Below, piece after piece: positions 1 to 10,660 of a stretch of DNA of 64,000 nucleotides. The stretch's first letter is position 1. Every line of letters begins with the position of its first letter. A program made the translations under genes and the position numbers. Source of the DNA: Thamnidium elegans (lineage: Eukaryota; Mucoromycota; Mucoromycetes; Mucorales; Mucoraceae); contig JAIXMG010000025.1 of the NCBI GenBank assembly GCA_025201345.1, positions 434,001 to 498,000 of the forward strand, written 5' to 3'. The notes beneath the pieces are model-generated. The model saw only the letters and a list, made by a program, of their open reading frames with translations, made no database searches and had not been told where the DNA came from.

Positions 1-2
1 AG

Positions 3-332
3 AAGCTCAAGGCTCAACGTGTTGCTGAATATAACGCCAAGAAGGCCAACAAGCCCAAGACCATTGCCAAGACCACTGTCACTCTTGACGTTAAGCCTTG
101 GGATGATGAGACTGATATGGCTGAATTAACCAAGAACGTCAAGTCTATTGAGATGGACGGTCTCCTCTGGGGTGGTAGCCAACTTGTTGCTATCGGTTAC
201 GGTATCAAGAAGCTCCAAATCAACTGTGTTGTTGAAGATGATAAGGTCTCCATGGATGACTTATCCGATAAGATCACCGAGTTCGAGGATTTCGTTCAAT
301 CTGTTGACGTTGCTGCTATGCAAAAGATCTAA
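3..332 (+). CDS. Translation elongation factor eEF1B guanine-exchange subunit, C-terminal part (5' end outside window)
   Basis: Exchange factor that reloads eEF1A with GTP during translation elongation. The frame is open from the first bases of the window and ends at a TAA at 330-332, giving 109 codons. Visible landmarks are the linker KPWDDETDM, the segment [20 protein letters not shown] and [14 protein letters not shown], which are the conserved exchange domain of the eEF1B alpha/beta family; the usual Q-K-I ending is present. The start codon and N-terminal domain lie to the left of the window. Codon choice favours AAG, GTC and GCC, as expected for a highly expressed gene, unlike most neighbours. 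No intron is seen in the visible part. Confidence 0.95.
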   Translation, partial: KLKAQRVAEYNAKKANKPKTIAKTTVTLDVKPWDDETDMAELTKNVKSIEMDGLLWGGSQLVAIGYGIKKLQINCVVEDDKVSMDDLSDKITEFEDFVQSVDVAAMQKI

Positions 333-1602
333 GTTGTTTTTGTAAAAAAAAAGATGTTATTACCATAATTTCGAAAAAAAAATAAAACCCTTTTTTTGAA
401 AAAAAAATTCAAGTCTTTTTTTAAATATAGCATAAAATTGTTACCCAGAGATAAAACTTTATATTTAGGTTTTTTTTTTTTTTTTTTTTTTTTTCATGCT
501 TTTTCGTTAAAAAACTGACAAGTTAATAGCTCCTTATTTGGAATATAATTTTTTGAAGCAGCTGGTTCGGACTAGCTTTGGGTAGATCTACACATTGTCG
601 TACCTATATAGGCTGTTGGGGTTTGGGGGTGAGCCTTTATATATCTTCGCTTCTCCTCCCCCAACATTCATATATGTTTCTGTAGAACGTCTGTAAAAAG
701 TTTTACTCGAAAAAATCTGATAAGTTACTAAAAAAAAAACTATTACTGCTAATAATCATGATTGTTACTAGTAACCACAGAAAGAACCAATACTTTTTTG
801 ACAGCTAGTAACCATGTGAATACATAAAAAAAAAAGGGAGGGACGCAGAATGAGTAATTGTATCAAGAAACAGTTACGTTTTATCTGTGGTTTCGGCTTT
901 AAAGCATCGAAAATGTGATTAAAAGTAACAAGAAACTTTATAGCCCTTTCATGACAGAAAAAAATGCAGCATTTTGGTAGATGGTCTTAATCAAAAACTT
1001 TTTTTTTTAAAAAAAAAAGAAAAAAGTGTAAAGTTTGGTTTTTTATAACGATGAGAAATTTTGCTTGTTTATTATATATGGCAATAAGGTGTAGCATATG
1101 ATACTTTGTATCATTATTTATTTGTTTAAGGATTTCTAAGATCATATGAATGTTTTTTTGTAAAATATATATATATATATATATATATTTGAACACAAGT
1201 AGCTTAATGTTTTGACATGCTACATTCCTTTGAATATATATTACTGGATTTACATTGGTAAAAGTATTGTGTAATAGGCTATTTTAGTTGCTGTGTATCT
1301 TTTTATTTGTTTGTGTTTGTGCTGTTAATCCGAAATGTACATTTTTATGTTCGCTGCATTGTTTCTTTTTTTATTAATTCTACCCTGCGTAGTTTTTTTT
1401 TGGCATGTTTTAAAAGAATAAAAAAAGAGAGAAAGAGAGCTTTTTATACATAAAAAAAAAAAAGAACTGAATATTAACAAGCGTTTGTTTAAAGTAAACT
1501 AGATTACGACAAGAGATCAATGGTCTTTCTTAATATGGGACTCAAAATTCTTCACAAGATAATTATTGATACGCCTTAAATTTTCACATGCAATAAACTA
1601 TC

Positions 1603-1644
<42 letters not shown>

Positions 1645-1764
1645 TATATATATGTATATATATACATTTTTTTTTCTCCCTTGTTTATACTACTCTTCTT
1701 TTTTTTTTTCCTACTCTATTTTTTTTCTTCTAAATCTCACTTCTTTTAATCTTTCCTTGAAGCA
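333..1764. other. Intergenic region, no gene seen
   Basis: AT-rich spacer between eEF1B and the J-domain gene. It holds long poly-T tracts (about 471-494 and 1611-1643), a T-run followed directly by an A-run near 1000-1020, and a (TA)n microsatellite near 1165-1188. A G-rich stretch near 617-632 faces a C-rich complement near 654-665 and could form a weak hairpin. Short open frames here are low-complexity and are not believed to be genes. Confidence 0.7.
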
Positions 1765-2951
1765 ATGCCTTTTATTAACACACCACAACAAAAAGAAGAA
1801 AAATTTCGATTTGTTGACGAAATATTATCAGCACCCGACTACTATCGTGTTCTCGGTATAAAAAAAGATTCAGCACCAGAAGAAGTTCGTAGAGCTTATA
1901 TAAAAGTAAGAAAATCTTGGGTTAAAATTTTAGGAGGGTTTTATACGTATTAAAAAGGAATTTCTTTTTTTATTGCAGAGAAGTAGAGTATGTCACCCAG
2001 ATAAGTTTGTACCATCTTATCCTCGGGCCACAGAAAGCTTTCAATGTAAGGGTTTCTTTTTTTTTTTTTTTAAAAAAAAAAAAAGGAGCGTTATCTTTAA
2101 CTTGGCTTTTTCTAGTATTATCTATAGCGTATGAAACTCTAAGTAATCCAACATCAAAATTAATGTATGATGTATCAAAACATAAAGGAACGGCCTCTAC
2201 TTCAGCTTCATTTGTAAATTCAGATGATGATAACCCAAACGATACTTTACAGCGTGTACTACATCAAGCAAGTATCCACTTAGATTTTGATATTTCTTTT
2301 TGCTTACTCTATTTCTTTTATGCTAGTTATTTAATGAAATGCTTGATGGAGAGTTTCAAACTATGCGGGCATTTATACGTAAGTTTGCAAGTGTTCATTA
2401 TATATAATATTCTTTTTTATCATCTGACTTGGGGGATTTATTTTTTTGTACGACAGATGCCTTAAACGAAACAAATCCTGGTATGCATATAACAGAAGAT
2501 GCTATACTTCAAATCGAATTAGGTTTTCGAAAAATGCGAGAGTTGTTTCAATGTAAATAATAGCTACACAGTAAATCATGTACACGTATAAATATATACA
2601 TAGATAAAAAAAGACTAACACTATAAATTATTAGCCACACATCAGTATTATAAAGTTGTACAGTTTGAGTTAATGAAATTATACGAGTTACAACATGAGT
2701 TAAGAACACTTTCATACTTTAGTATATGGAGACGCATGCAATTATCAATTACAATTTGTAAAGTTTTACTACAATTACCTATTATTATTAACGCAGAATC
2801 AAAGCAAAGACAACTATTAGAAGATGTTAAGAACAGTAATCATAAACAAGTAGAAGAACACCAAGGAATATTAAATCAAAATATTGAAAGTGCTTTAAAG
2901 TTAGCTGTCGGCTTACTAGAGACAGGTGAAAAATATACCACTGTATGGTAA
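1765..2951 (+). CDS. J-domain (DnaJ-like) co-chaperone
   Basis: Inferred six-exon gene of 274 aa: 1765-1905, 1979-2045, 2116-2267, 2327-2378, 2457-2552 and 2635-2951. All phases join without a stop. The J domain is N-terminal (about residues 25-90): DYYRVLGIKKDSAPEEVRRA, the essential HPD loop in RVCHPDKF, then SIAYETLSNPTSKLMYD. J proteins stimulate Hsp70 ATPase through this loop. The rest is helical with no recognised substrate domain, signal peptide or membrane segment. The third intron uses a GC donor (GCAAGT at 2268); with it the protein reads VLHQLFNEMLDGEFQ, which is coherent. The client is unknown. Exon borders are read by eye; the last acceptor (TTATTAG at about 2628-2634) was chosen because the next AG, at 2645, would cause an immediate stop. 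Confidence 0.85.
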
Positions 2952-3152
2952 AAAACAGAAAAACTTTTTTATTATATAAAAAAATAAATTGCCTTTTATA
3001 AATCAAACCTGCCAAGCCCATCCTTTGTATTTCATTGGCTCAGCCCCCCTTTTTTTAATTTTTTTTTTTTTTTAAAATAGATCCCCTTTTTTTTCTCTTT
3101 TCTCTTTTTTCTTCTTTTTTTTAAACTATCTTTTTTTTTTCTTAACTTTGTA

Positions 3153-4094
3153 ATGAGCGTCAATAGACTTGCTGAACTTCAAAAAGACCAACGTAGACCA
3201 GATGGCCAAGGTAATCCCGGTAACAATGGAGGTTATGAAATGAGACCACTTTTAGCAACTACAGGAGATATTTCTTCAGTTCAAGGATATCTTGAACAAG
3301 TCTCTCATGTGCGTGACAGTATTAAACAAATCAACCAAAACGTCACTCGTATTCAATCGTACCAATCCAGCATGTTACAAACAGCCGATGCCAGCGAGTT
3401 ATCCAGAAGCAGAGAGTCTGTTGATAGCCTGACCAAGGACACGCAAATGATCATGACACACGTAAAGCAAAAGTTGAAAGAAATCGAACCTACGTCTCGC
3501 CACAACGATTTAGCCATGCGAAAGAATGCGTTCAGCCAAGTGACCAAGAATTTTATGGAATCTATTGAGAATCACCGACGAGTTGCACTTGAGTTTCAAA
3601 AGGCTGAAGGACAACAACTGGAAAGACAAATCAAGATTGCTAACCCTCATGCTACTCCTCAAGAGATTCAACAGGCTATTTCGGGAGCTGAACAAGGTGG
3701 TGGAGCGGTCTTTGCTCAACAGTTGATGCAGTCCGTGAAGGGAGATTATAGACGTCAAGGCGCTCAAAGTACACTCGATGCTGTTCAGGAACGTCATCAG
3801 GATATCGCTAAATTGGCTAAAAGTGTTCAAGAGTTGTCGGTTTTGTTTGAGGAGATGCAAGATATGTTGGCAGCTCAGGCTCATGTGTTGGAAACCATCG
3901 AACAGAGCGCTCAAGATACCTCGTGTCAGTTAGAGACAGGTGTTGCGTATGTTGAAAAGGCGAAAGTCTCGGCTATTGCAACCCGTCGTAAGAAGTGGAT
4001 TTGCTTTGGTATCTTTATTATCATTTTGATTATCATTGCTATTGTTTTAGCTATTTATATTCCAAAAAGTAAGAACAATGATGCTGCCGCTTAA
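3153..4094 (+). CDS. SSO1: Plasma-membrane Qa-SNARE, Sso1/syntaxin-1 type
   Basis: Single-exon gene of 313 aa. Syntaxins of this class sit in the plasma membrane and drive fusion of secretory vesicles, pairing with SNAP-25-type and synaptobrevin-type partners. N-terminal three-helix (Habc) region about residues 45-165; SNARE coiled coil about 205-262 with the central glutamine near residue 242 (in AAQAHVLETIE); basic RRKK just before a C-terminal membrane anchor of about 21 hydrophobic residues (283-303) and a short luminal tail. Length matches yeast Sso1/2 (about 290-295 aa) plus a longer N-terminus. A CT/poly-T-rich leader precedes the ATG. The absence of introns contrasts with its neighbours. 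Confidence 0.93.
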   Translation: MSVNRLAELQKDQRRPDGQGNPGNNGGYEMRPLLATTGDISSVQGYLEQVSHVRDSIKQINQNVTRIQSYQSSMLQTADASELSRSRESVDSLTKDTQMIMTHVKQKLKEIEPTSRHNDLAMRKNAFSQVTKNFMESIENHRRVALEFQKAEGQQLERQIKIANPHATPQEIQQAISGAEQGGGAVFAQQLMQSVKGDYRRQGAQSTLDAVQERHQDIAKLAKSVQELSVLFEEMQDMLAAQAHVLETIEQSAQDTSCQLETGVAYVEKAKVSAIATRRKKWICFGIFIIILIIIAIVLAIYIPKSKNNDAAA

Positions 4095-4357
4095 AAAAAA
4101 ATATATATTTTCTTTCTTTCAAGTATTCTATTTTATATACAATTATACCTTTGTAGTATTTCTTTCCCCCTTCCTTCTCTTCCCCCCCTCCCTAATAAAA
4201 AAAATTATAAAAATAACAATACATCAGTTTTTGGCAAGTGGCTAATTTACATATTTTTCGCAGCTTTAAATAAAAAAGTTATATAATAAAAAAGTTTATT
4301 ATTTATTTTTTGTTTTAGAAAAAAAAGCATAGGGGGGGGAGGGTGTTTGTGAAAGGT

Positions 4358-4389
<32 letters not shown>

Positions 4390-4850
4390 GTGTGTAGATA
4401 AAATTTATCATAAAAAGAAGCTATATGCATACTTTTTCTTTGTTTGAAAAAGAAAGAGATTACATGGTTTTTTTTTTTTTTTTTTTCCGTTTCTTTTTTT
4501 TTTAAAAAAAAGGGAGAGAAAAGCAGAAAAAAAAATGGGTCTAAAAAGGGGGGAGAGGGCGGGGAGGAGGGCGAAAAAAAATATAAAAAAGGTCTTTTTG
4601 GGTATACAAGTAAAACAAGTAATTAAAAAAGGGAAAAAAATGTCTATAGAGGGTATTAAAAGGTTATATGTTGTTGTGCGTATATAAATTATAAAAAAGA
4701 AAGAAAGAAAGAAAGAAAGTAAACTATTTAAATGTTTCCAATAGAATACATATTCTCAAGTGCTTGCTTTTGTAATACACCTTGTTGGAAACTAATAAAA
4801 ACTTTTTTTTTTTAGTACAACTTTCTTACTGTTACACTTTTATTTATTAC
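4095..4850. other. Intergenic region with simple repeats
   Basis: Spacer between the convergent syntaxin and bHLH genes. Contains a poly-T tract near 4360-4390, G-rich purine stretches near 4330-4345 and 4550-4570, a T-run/A-run junction near 4495-4512, and a (GAAA)n microsatellite near 4695-4719. No gene was recognised. Confidence 0.6.
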
Positions 4851-4970
4851 TTACGTTCGGAGCTGCTCGTTTTCCTGTACAAGACGTTCAAGCTCAGCCA
4901 ATATTGTCATTTGAGTAGACTTTAAATGTTGAATGTGTTGAACAGCTAGAGAAATTTAGTTAGAAAAAAA

Positions 4971-5018
<48 letters not shown>

Positions 5019-5964
5019 AAAGGTTTCATATGTATGAAGGTCTCACTTACTTCTGTGCAACAAGGTGACCTTGCTCATTTTCTTGTTTAAACAAGCAGGT
5101 AATTCAGTACGCAAATCCTCGAAACCGTCCTTGATTTGGGCGCGACGCTTTTGTTCAGATTGGATATGAATTTGACGTCTTAATTCAGTGACATTGGAAG
5201 CATTATCTTGTTGCCTAATAAAGAAAGCATATATAAATATAAAATAATAATAACAATAAAAACAACACTTACTCAACTTTTTGCTTGCGAGAAGGACGTT
5301 GATCATCTTCTTCATCATCCTCGGAAGAGGAAGAAGAAGAGGAAGAGAACTTGGCCTTGTCATCCTCTTCTAATCTATTTCTCTTCTTATTATTAATTCT
5401 ATGAGTAGTAGGTTGCTCAAAAGATTCCTTAGAATATTGAAGAAACTCGGGATAAAAGGATTCAGGCAATGCTGAAGCCTTTGCGATAGTTTCATTCAAA
5501 TAAGCGGCAGCGGCAGAAGAAGTGTTACTAGACATACTGCTGGTAGAATGGATAGTTGAACTAGAAGAAGATTGAACTAATTGAGGAGGCATTTGGTGAT
5601 GTTGAGGGTAAAGAGGTGCTGATAATCCAGACATTAATGAGTCAGGACTACCGGGTTGATGATGACCATGCATAGAATATGAAGGACTGGTAACAAAAGG
5701 CTCACCGTAAATAACACCACTACTAGATAAGGGTGAAGCAGAGGGAGAAGATACAATGGTAGATGCATAAAAAGGTGACACTATAAAAATAAATTAGTAT
5801 TTTTTTTTTTCGCTCTGTATATAAACAACTTTTTTTTATAATACTTTACCAGGATACATTAAACCATTTTGTTGCTCAAGTTCCATTTTAGGCATGTATT
5901 GCTGTTGTTGTTGAGTAACAGGGCAATCATGAAGATATTCGGAAGACCAATGAATTTTGTTCAT
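4851..5964 (-). CDS. bHLH transcription factor (Max/Mlx-like basic region)
   Basis: Four exons on the minus strand: 5850-5964, 5273-5780, 5051-5214 and 4851-4945, in phase, 293 aa. The first part is rich in Ser, Pro, Gln and Tyr and is probably an activation or interaction region. An acidic serine run (about residues 180-195) precedes basic segments. The bHLH is near the C-terminus: basic region IHIQSEQKRRAQ with the H..E...R pattern of class B factors that bind CACGTG-type E-boxes, helix 1 KDGFEDLRTELP, loop, helix 2 MSKVTLLHRTVQHIQHLK. A leucine-rich coiled coil follows (MTILAELERLVQENEQL) and gives a bHLH-zipper layout. Partner and targets are unknown. The intron at 4946-5050 carries a very long T-run flanked by A-runs. 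Confidence 0.85.
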
Positions 5965-6033
5965 TTTAAATTTTTGTTAAGGAAGGTGTAGTAAGGACTG
6001 GTAAGGGGGTTCAAAAGAATGAAAGTGAGTGGG

Positions 6034-6064
<31 letters not shown>

Positions 6065-8236
6065 GTAGTTTTGAGTTGTGGAATAAAGAGAAACAAGGAA
6101 AAGAAGAAGAAAAAAAAAAACGTAAAAAAAAAACCATCTTTTTTAAGGAGTAAGAGGGGGTTTGAAAGTGCTACTTTAGTTGCTTCGCGTCAAATACGAT
6201 CTATATTAACCTGAACCAATGGTCTATGAGGCACATTTTTTAAAGAGCTTTTTTCTCATGCACCGATATTGTATTGTCCTACGCTAAATACACTGTTTGT
6301 ACGAGGAGGGATCTTTCATATTTAAGCTTGGAGTTTGAAATCACTGCAATATCCGACCGGAATCAATTCCATTATTATTATAATTATCATTTCGAATAAA
6401 GTGTTGTATAAGAAAAAAAAAAAAAAGTAAAAGATTTTTAAAGATATATAACTCATGGTTATAAAAATGTATGATTTGGGGGTTGGGGTTGGGGTTTTTT
6501 ATAAATTTGTTTCCCACACCTCCACCATCGTCTCTTCCCGGACGATGAATGTTCATCTCTATCAACGTTGTGTACCAAACGAAATGGACCTTGAAATCCT
6601 TATTCGAGATACCGAAATTATAGAGTCCGTTCTCTTTTTAACGTCCAATTATCAATTTTTCGGGTTTTATTGCATTATTATACTTTTTTTCTTTTTGCTT
6701 ATCATTGATTTAATTCAATCTTACTTTTAATAGCTAAAAAAGAAAAGTTGATTGTTATATAACTGTATTACTAATCTATCAAGAAAACTTTATATATTAA
6801 AAGAAAAAAAAAAAAAAAAATAGGTCCAAAAAAAAAAAAGGTAACGTTAAGTCCCATATCTTTGTATAACCTAGAAACCAAAATTTTGATCTATATCCAT
6901 TTGCCTTGTCGGTGTAAAAAGTATGACCCTCATAAATTTATTTCTAAACTTTAATTGACGGAAGGTCTTTTTAGTCACCTACTAGTTCTTACACAGACTT
7001 ATGCAAGAAAAATAAGAGACATCAGAACACAGTAACTGTATCATATGACCAAAAAAAAAAAAAAAAAAAAAGACCCAGTACTCTCTCATAAATAATAATA
7101 ATAATCGCAGTAATATAAACAAAATGCAAAAATGTATAAATATAAAAACAAGGTTTATTTATTACACTTGCAATAATAATGATAACATCACTATTTTGAC
7201 GATAGAAAACCGGCTTTAAACGTTTACTACAGTTTAATGTGTTACATTACCTGTTGTGCAAAGAAAAATGACGTGCACCCCAAACAGATCATTAACTAAT
7301 CGGATACCAAGTTTAAGCTAAAAATTTAAATGAAAATTTATACTTTTTTTTTTTGTTTTTTTTTTTTTAAAAAAAAAAAAATTGCAACTGATCAAAATAT
7401 TTATACAACAGAGAAAAAAAAAAAAAAGTAAACATTGAAAGGTGTTGTTTATTTTTTTATTTTTATCGCTCATTGATTCTTTAAAGTTATTTAGCGTATT
7501 ATCTTGGTCTAAGCTTTTGAAGATGTTTCTACCAATAATCTTGGTTTAGTGGGGTACGTTATAAAAATGCTTAGCGCGCCCTTACCCTCTTTTTTTTTTT
7601 TTTTTTTTTTTCAATATGCGAAAAAAAAAAAACTTCAAAAAGAGTAAAATGGACCACTCTCTCTTTTATCGGTGTAGCCATTGAATGCGTTCGACTTTTC
7701 TTTTATGATACTGTCTAACCTCACCTTTTCAATGCTTTTTGTAAAAAAAAGGAAACGCGTATTTTTCGTATTTTTCGGACAATTCGTTTCCCATCTTTTC
7801 GGATTCAGAAAGCGGTACCCAAAGACTTAAAAAAAAATATAGTTTTTGGTAAAATTGCCAATGCATTTTTAATTTTGTTTTTTGTTTATGCTGAAATAGA
7901 AAGGATGATGAGGGGACAACTAAAGAGTTTTTTTCTTTCTCAGTAGAACCTTTTCCGTTGCTATGTAATGTCTTTTTTTTTTTTTTTTTTTTTTTGCTTT
8001 TACCATGCAAAAAAAGGGGGGAGGGGAACACAAGAAATTTTTGGGCGGAATGAAAAGCTAAACCCCGCCATTAAAAAAAAAAAAATCGTATAGTAGATCT
8101 ACCAATCATCTGGTTTAAAAAAGATATGATTCAAAAAGTATAAATCCGAGAGAAGTAATATGGAAAGATGTGTGTTTTTTTAAAAAAGAATATATATATA
8201 TGTGTGTGTGTAAATAATAAATGTATAATACAAAGA
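5965..8236. other. Gene-poor interval
   Basis: About 2.3 kb of AT-rich DNA between the divergent 5' end of the bHLH gene and the 3' end of the KCH gene. Poly-T and poly-A tracts are dense (for example 6037-6064, 7341-7381, 7591-7611 and 7974-7995). A 91-codon open frame at 6455-6730 (+) begins downstream of a Gly/Val-rich low-complexity stretch and resembles nothing known to me. No convincing gene or RNA was found. Confidence 0.55.
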
Positions 8237-8831
8237 CTAGTAATGGTTATTTGACTGGTATTGCTGTTGGTATTGTTGTTGTTGTTGATATCGCTGTGGT
8301 TGTGGTTGGTATTGTTGTTGGTGATATCCTTGCGACTGTTGGTATTGTTGATGATGGACGTTATGTGACAAATTGCTATTACTGTGGTTATTATTTTGAT
8401 AAGGTGAAGACCAAGGTTGAGGTTGAGCATTTTTAGTGAGTCCTGCTTGGTCACTACTCACAGAGGATAAACTGTTTCTTCTTCCGCCGTTTCCACCAAA
8501 TTGAGATTCCATACCAAAACTCATGTTGGAGGAAGTAGGATGCTGATAAAATCCAGGTCGTTGCACCGTACTGTTATTTTGGCTGCTGAAACTTGGTTGA
8601 GGTTGATGACGATACATGGGCCCCTTTGTAGCTGATACGTTTAAAGCGTTCATGTCAACATTGGGTAGTGTAGGCTGAGGTAACGCACACATTTCGATAT
8701 CTTCCTTTTTGGATTTCTTTGTATGGTTACTACTTTCATTTGCCTTGATTCTTTTACGAGCTTGTTTTTTCAGTAACTCTTCGATTCTAGATGCACATAC
8801 AAAATGAGCGTTTAGTTTGTATACGCAAATA

Positions 8832-8869
<38 letters not shown>

Positions 8870-9821
8870 TTCCAAACCTTTTGTCAACTTTATGACAGCA
8901 GTACTCTTTGAGATTACCTCTGATGTGGCAAAGCAGCGGGATATAAATAACAGCCGCGATACAGATTAAGATGAAGGAAATGGCAAAGACCAGCGTAGAG
9001 AAAATCATGGTTCCTGTCATGACTTGCTGCATTAAAGTTTTACCCAATCCGGTGTTTACAATTGTCACTCCATCGTTGATTTTAATCCATTTTGGCAAAA
9101 TTGTTATCAAGGTAACAACGTTAATGACTTGTCTTGGAGCTTCAGCTAAAAGAATTCTTTTCCAACCTATAGTAGTATAACAAAGTTATTAATAGGCTTG
9201 ATATATATATATATATATATATATTTAAAGGGGGGTACAATATATACATATGTGTATGACTTTTACTTTTAAGTGTAAAAAATACGAAAAATGCAATCGA
9301 GTCAGTTGATTTTCGAGAATCGTTGATTTTTCTAAAAAGGCAGAAATAGTTGTAATCTTTGGTAGAATACCAACCGTTGGCAATAGCCGAGAAAAATGCC
9401 AATGAAATGTCTCTGGAGGCAATGATACTTCTGGATTTAATGATATCCCAGAACAATAAAACAAATGAAATCATAATAGCACCCAAGAAAATCCATTTGG
9501 CTACTTCGGGTGGAATCGATGCGTCTGCGTTAATACTGGCATTACCAATGACTAAAAGAGAAATGGCTGTGTACAAATCTGCTGTCATTGTCAAGATACT
9601 TTTCAAAATCATCAGAAACATGAACGAATAAGCAAATCGCGCTGAACATGAGTCGTCTCGAAACTCTTCAATATCGATAAAGTCAAATTTATGATCTTTT
9701 ACTACTTCTCGTTTCCATTTTGGTCCTTTGCCACTTCCAAAACACTACAATTGAAATTTTGTGTTAATATTTTTTATCTTATTTTTTTTAAAAAAAAAAA
9801 TAGCAATGTTAAACTTGCCAT
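8237..9821 (-). CDS. KCH-family low-affinity potassium transporter
   Basis: Member of the fungal Kch1/Kch2/Prm6 family, plasma-membrane proteins that promote potassium influx during calcium signalling and mating responses in yeast. Exons 9819-9821 (ATG only), 9267-9744, 8878-9166 and 8237-8786; 439 aa. Family landmarks: CFGSGKGPKWKRE, DHKFDFIDIEEFRDDS, ILTMTADLYTAISLLVIG, KWIFLGAIMISFVLLFWDI, SRDISLAF, DYNYFCLF, LLAEAPRQVINVVTL and a last membrane pass followed by HIRGNLKEYCCHKVDKR. The cytosolic tail is low complexity, ending in a Gln/Tyr-rich stretch (about residues 380-439). The frame before CFGSG hits a stop, so an upstream exon is required; the best candidate is a lone ATG followed by a GC donor (GCAAGT). 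That first exon is the least certain part. Confidence 0.88.
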
Positions 9822-9899
9822 TACGAAAAAGTAAAGGGAGGAGTTTTGTTTTTTTCTTTTTTTTTTTTTAAAAAAAGAAAAAAAAAAAGAAAGAAAAAG

Positions 9900-10076
9900 A
9901 AAAAACAATTAGATGGATACAACGGAAATGAATACACTCCTCTGCCCACTGACAAATCTCCTTTTTAATCACTTTTACAGAGGGCAACCAGGCACGTTCA
10001 ATAGTCGGGGTTTTTACAAAAGTATTATTAGAAGCAATTACTATCAAATAAGGTAAAACGGGAATACATCTTTATT
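9900..10076 (-). pseudogene. Coding-like fragment, unidentified
   Basis: On the minus strand a frame of about 55 codons is open and looks protein-like, with varied composition amid homopolymer DNA. It contains VLPYLIVIASNNTFVKTPTI and later AWLPSVKVIKKEICQWAEEC. There is an in-frame stop just upstream and no suitable ATG, and no clear splice site joins it to the KCH gene downstream. It could be a relic exon, a transposon fragment or an unrecognised exon. I do not recognise the family. Confidence 0.3.
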
Positions 10077-10156
10077 GTTTTATATTTTATTAATGAAAGT
10101 TTTTAAGTTTTTTTTTTTTTAATTTTTAATGGCCTGCAAAAAAAAAAAAAAAAAAA

Positions 10157-10660
10157 TTATGGCTTGAGAACATTTTGAACGAAATATGTGTTTCCAGGTG
10201 ACACGATGTTACCAGGAGAAGCATAAGAACAAGTATACAACTTAACACCTTTACCGAGGTTGTTACAGGTCTTGACGCCGCAGCCGATCTTGGTAGTGGA
10301 CTTCCAGACAATAGCAGTGAAATGACCAGTGTTCATACCGAAACCAGGGTTGTTGTAATCGTACTTGTCAACCTCGCTGTACCAACCATTGATGACGCTG
10401 GTCCAAGTAGGGTAGCCAAGAGCCAAGTTCTCACCGTAGGGACCAGCACTATGCTTGAAAACACACTTGTTGCTCCACTTTTGAGCATAGGTAGCCAACT
10501 TCTTGTCCCATTTGACGGCAGGTGCATGATGTTTAGCACGAAGCTTGTTTGTGACCTTGACAATGGTCTTTGCGCTGGCTGCAGAGGTTGCACTGACTTG
10601 TTGAGTAAGAAGTGCTAATGCTACAAAAACGGCAGATAAAAGGATAATAAAACGAGACAT
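10157..10660 (-). CDS. Secreted CAP/PR-1-like (SCP/TAPS) protein
   Basis: Single-exon gene of 167 aa. Residues 1-24 form a signal peptide (hydrophobic core IILLSAVFVALALL, then a likely cut after VSA). The CAP domain spans about 32-160: KVTNKLRAKHHAPAVKWD, LATYAQKWSNKCVFKHS, GPYGENLALG, GHFTAIVWKSTTKIGCGVKT and a final YASPGN. The metal-site pattern His..Glu..His is present (H in FKHS, E in GENLA, H in GHFTA). Fungal CAP proteins of the Pry type are secreted, bind sterols or fatty acids, and some act at host interfaces; which role applies here cannot be seen. Six cysteines including the signal region suggest disulphides. Confidence 0.93.
   Translation of the reverse strand: MSRFIILLSAVFVALALLTQQVSATSAASAKTIVKVTNKLRAKHHAPAVKWDKKLATYAQKWSNKCVFKHSAGPYGENLALGYPTWTSVINGWYSEVDKYDYNNPGFGMNTGHFTAIVWKSTTKIGCGVKTCNNLGKGVKLYTCSYASPGNIVSPGNTYFVQNVLKP

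Noticed and set aside
617..665. G-rich/C-rich pair as a possible terminator or structured RNA
   Set aside because: The pairing is partial and far from the eEF1B stop; no conserved RNA shape could be recognised.
6455..6730. 91-codon open frame (+) in the gap upstream of the first bHLH gene
   Set aside because: Begins beside a GGGGTTGGGG low-complexity stretch and ends in a Phe/Ile run; no domain, no codon bias, no splice context.
8221..8436. Val/Gly-rich open frame on the plus strand
   Set aside because: It is the antisense of the Gln-rich tail of the KCH gene; CAA/CAG repeats read backwards give Val/Leu/Gly.
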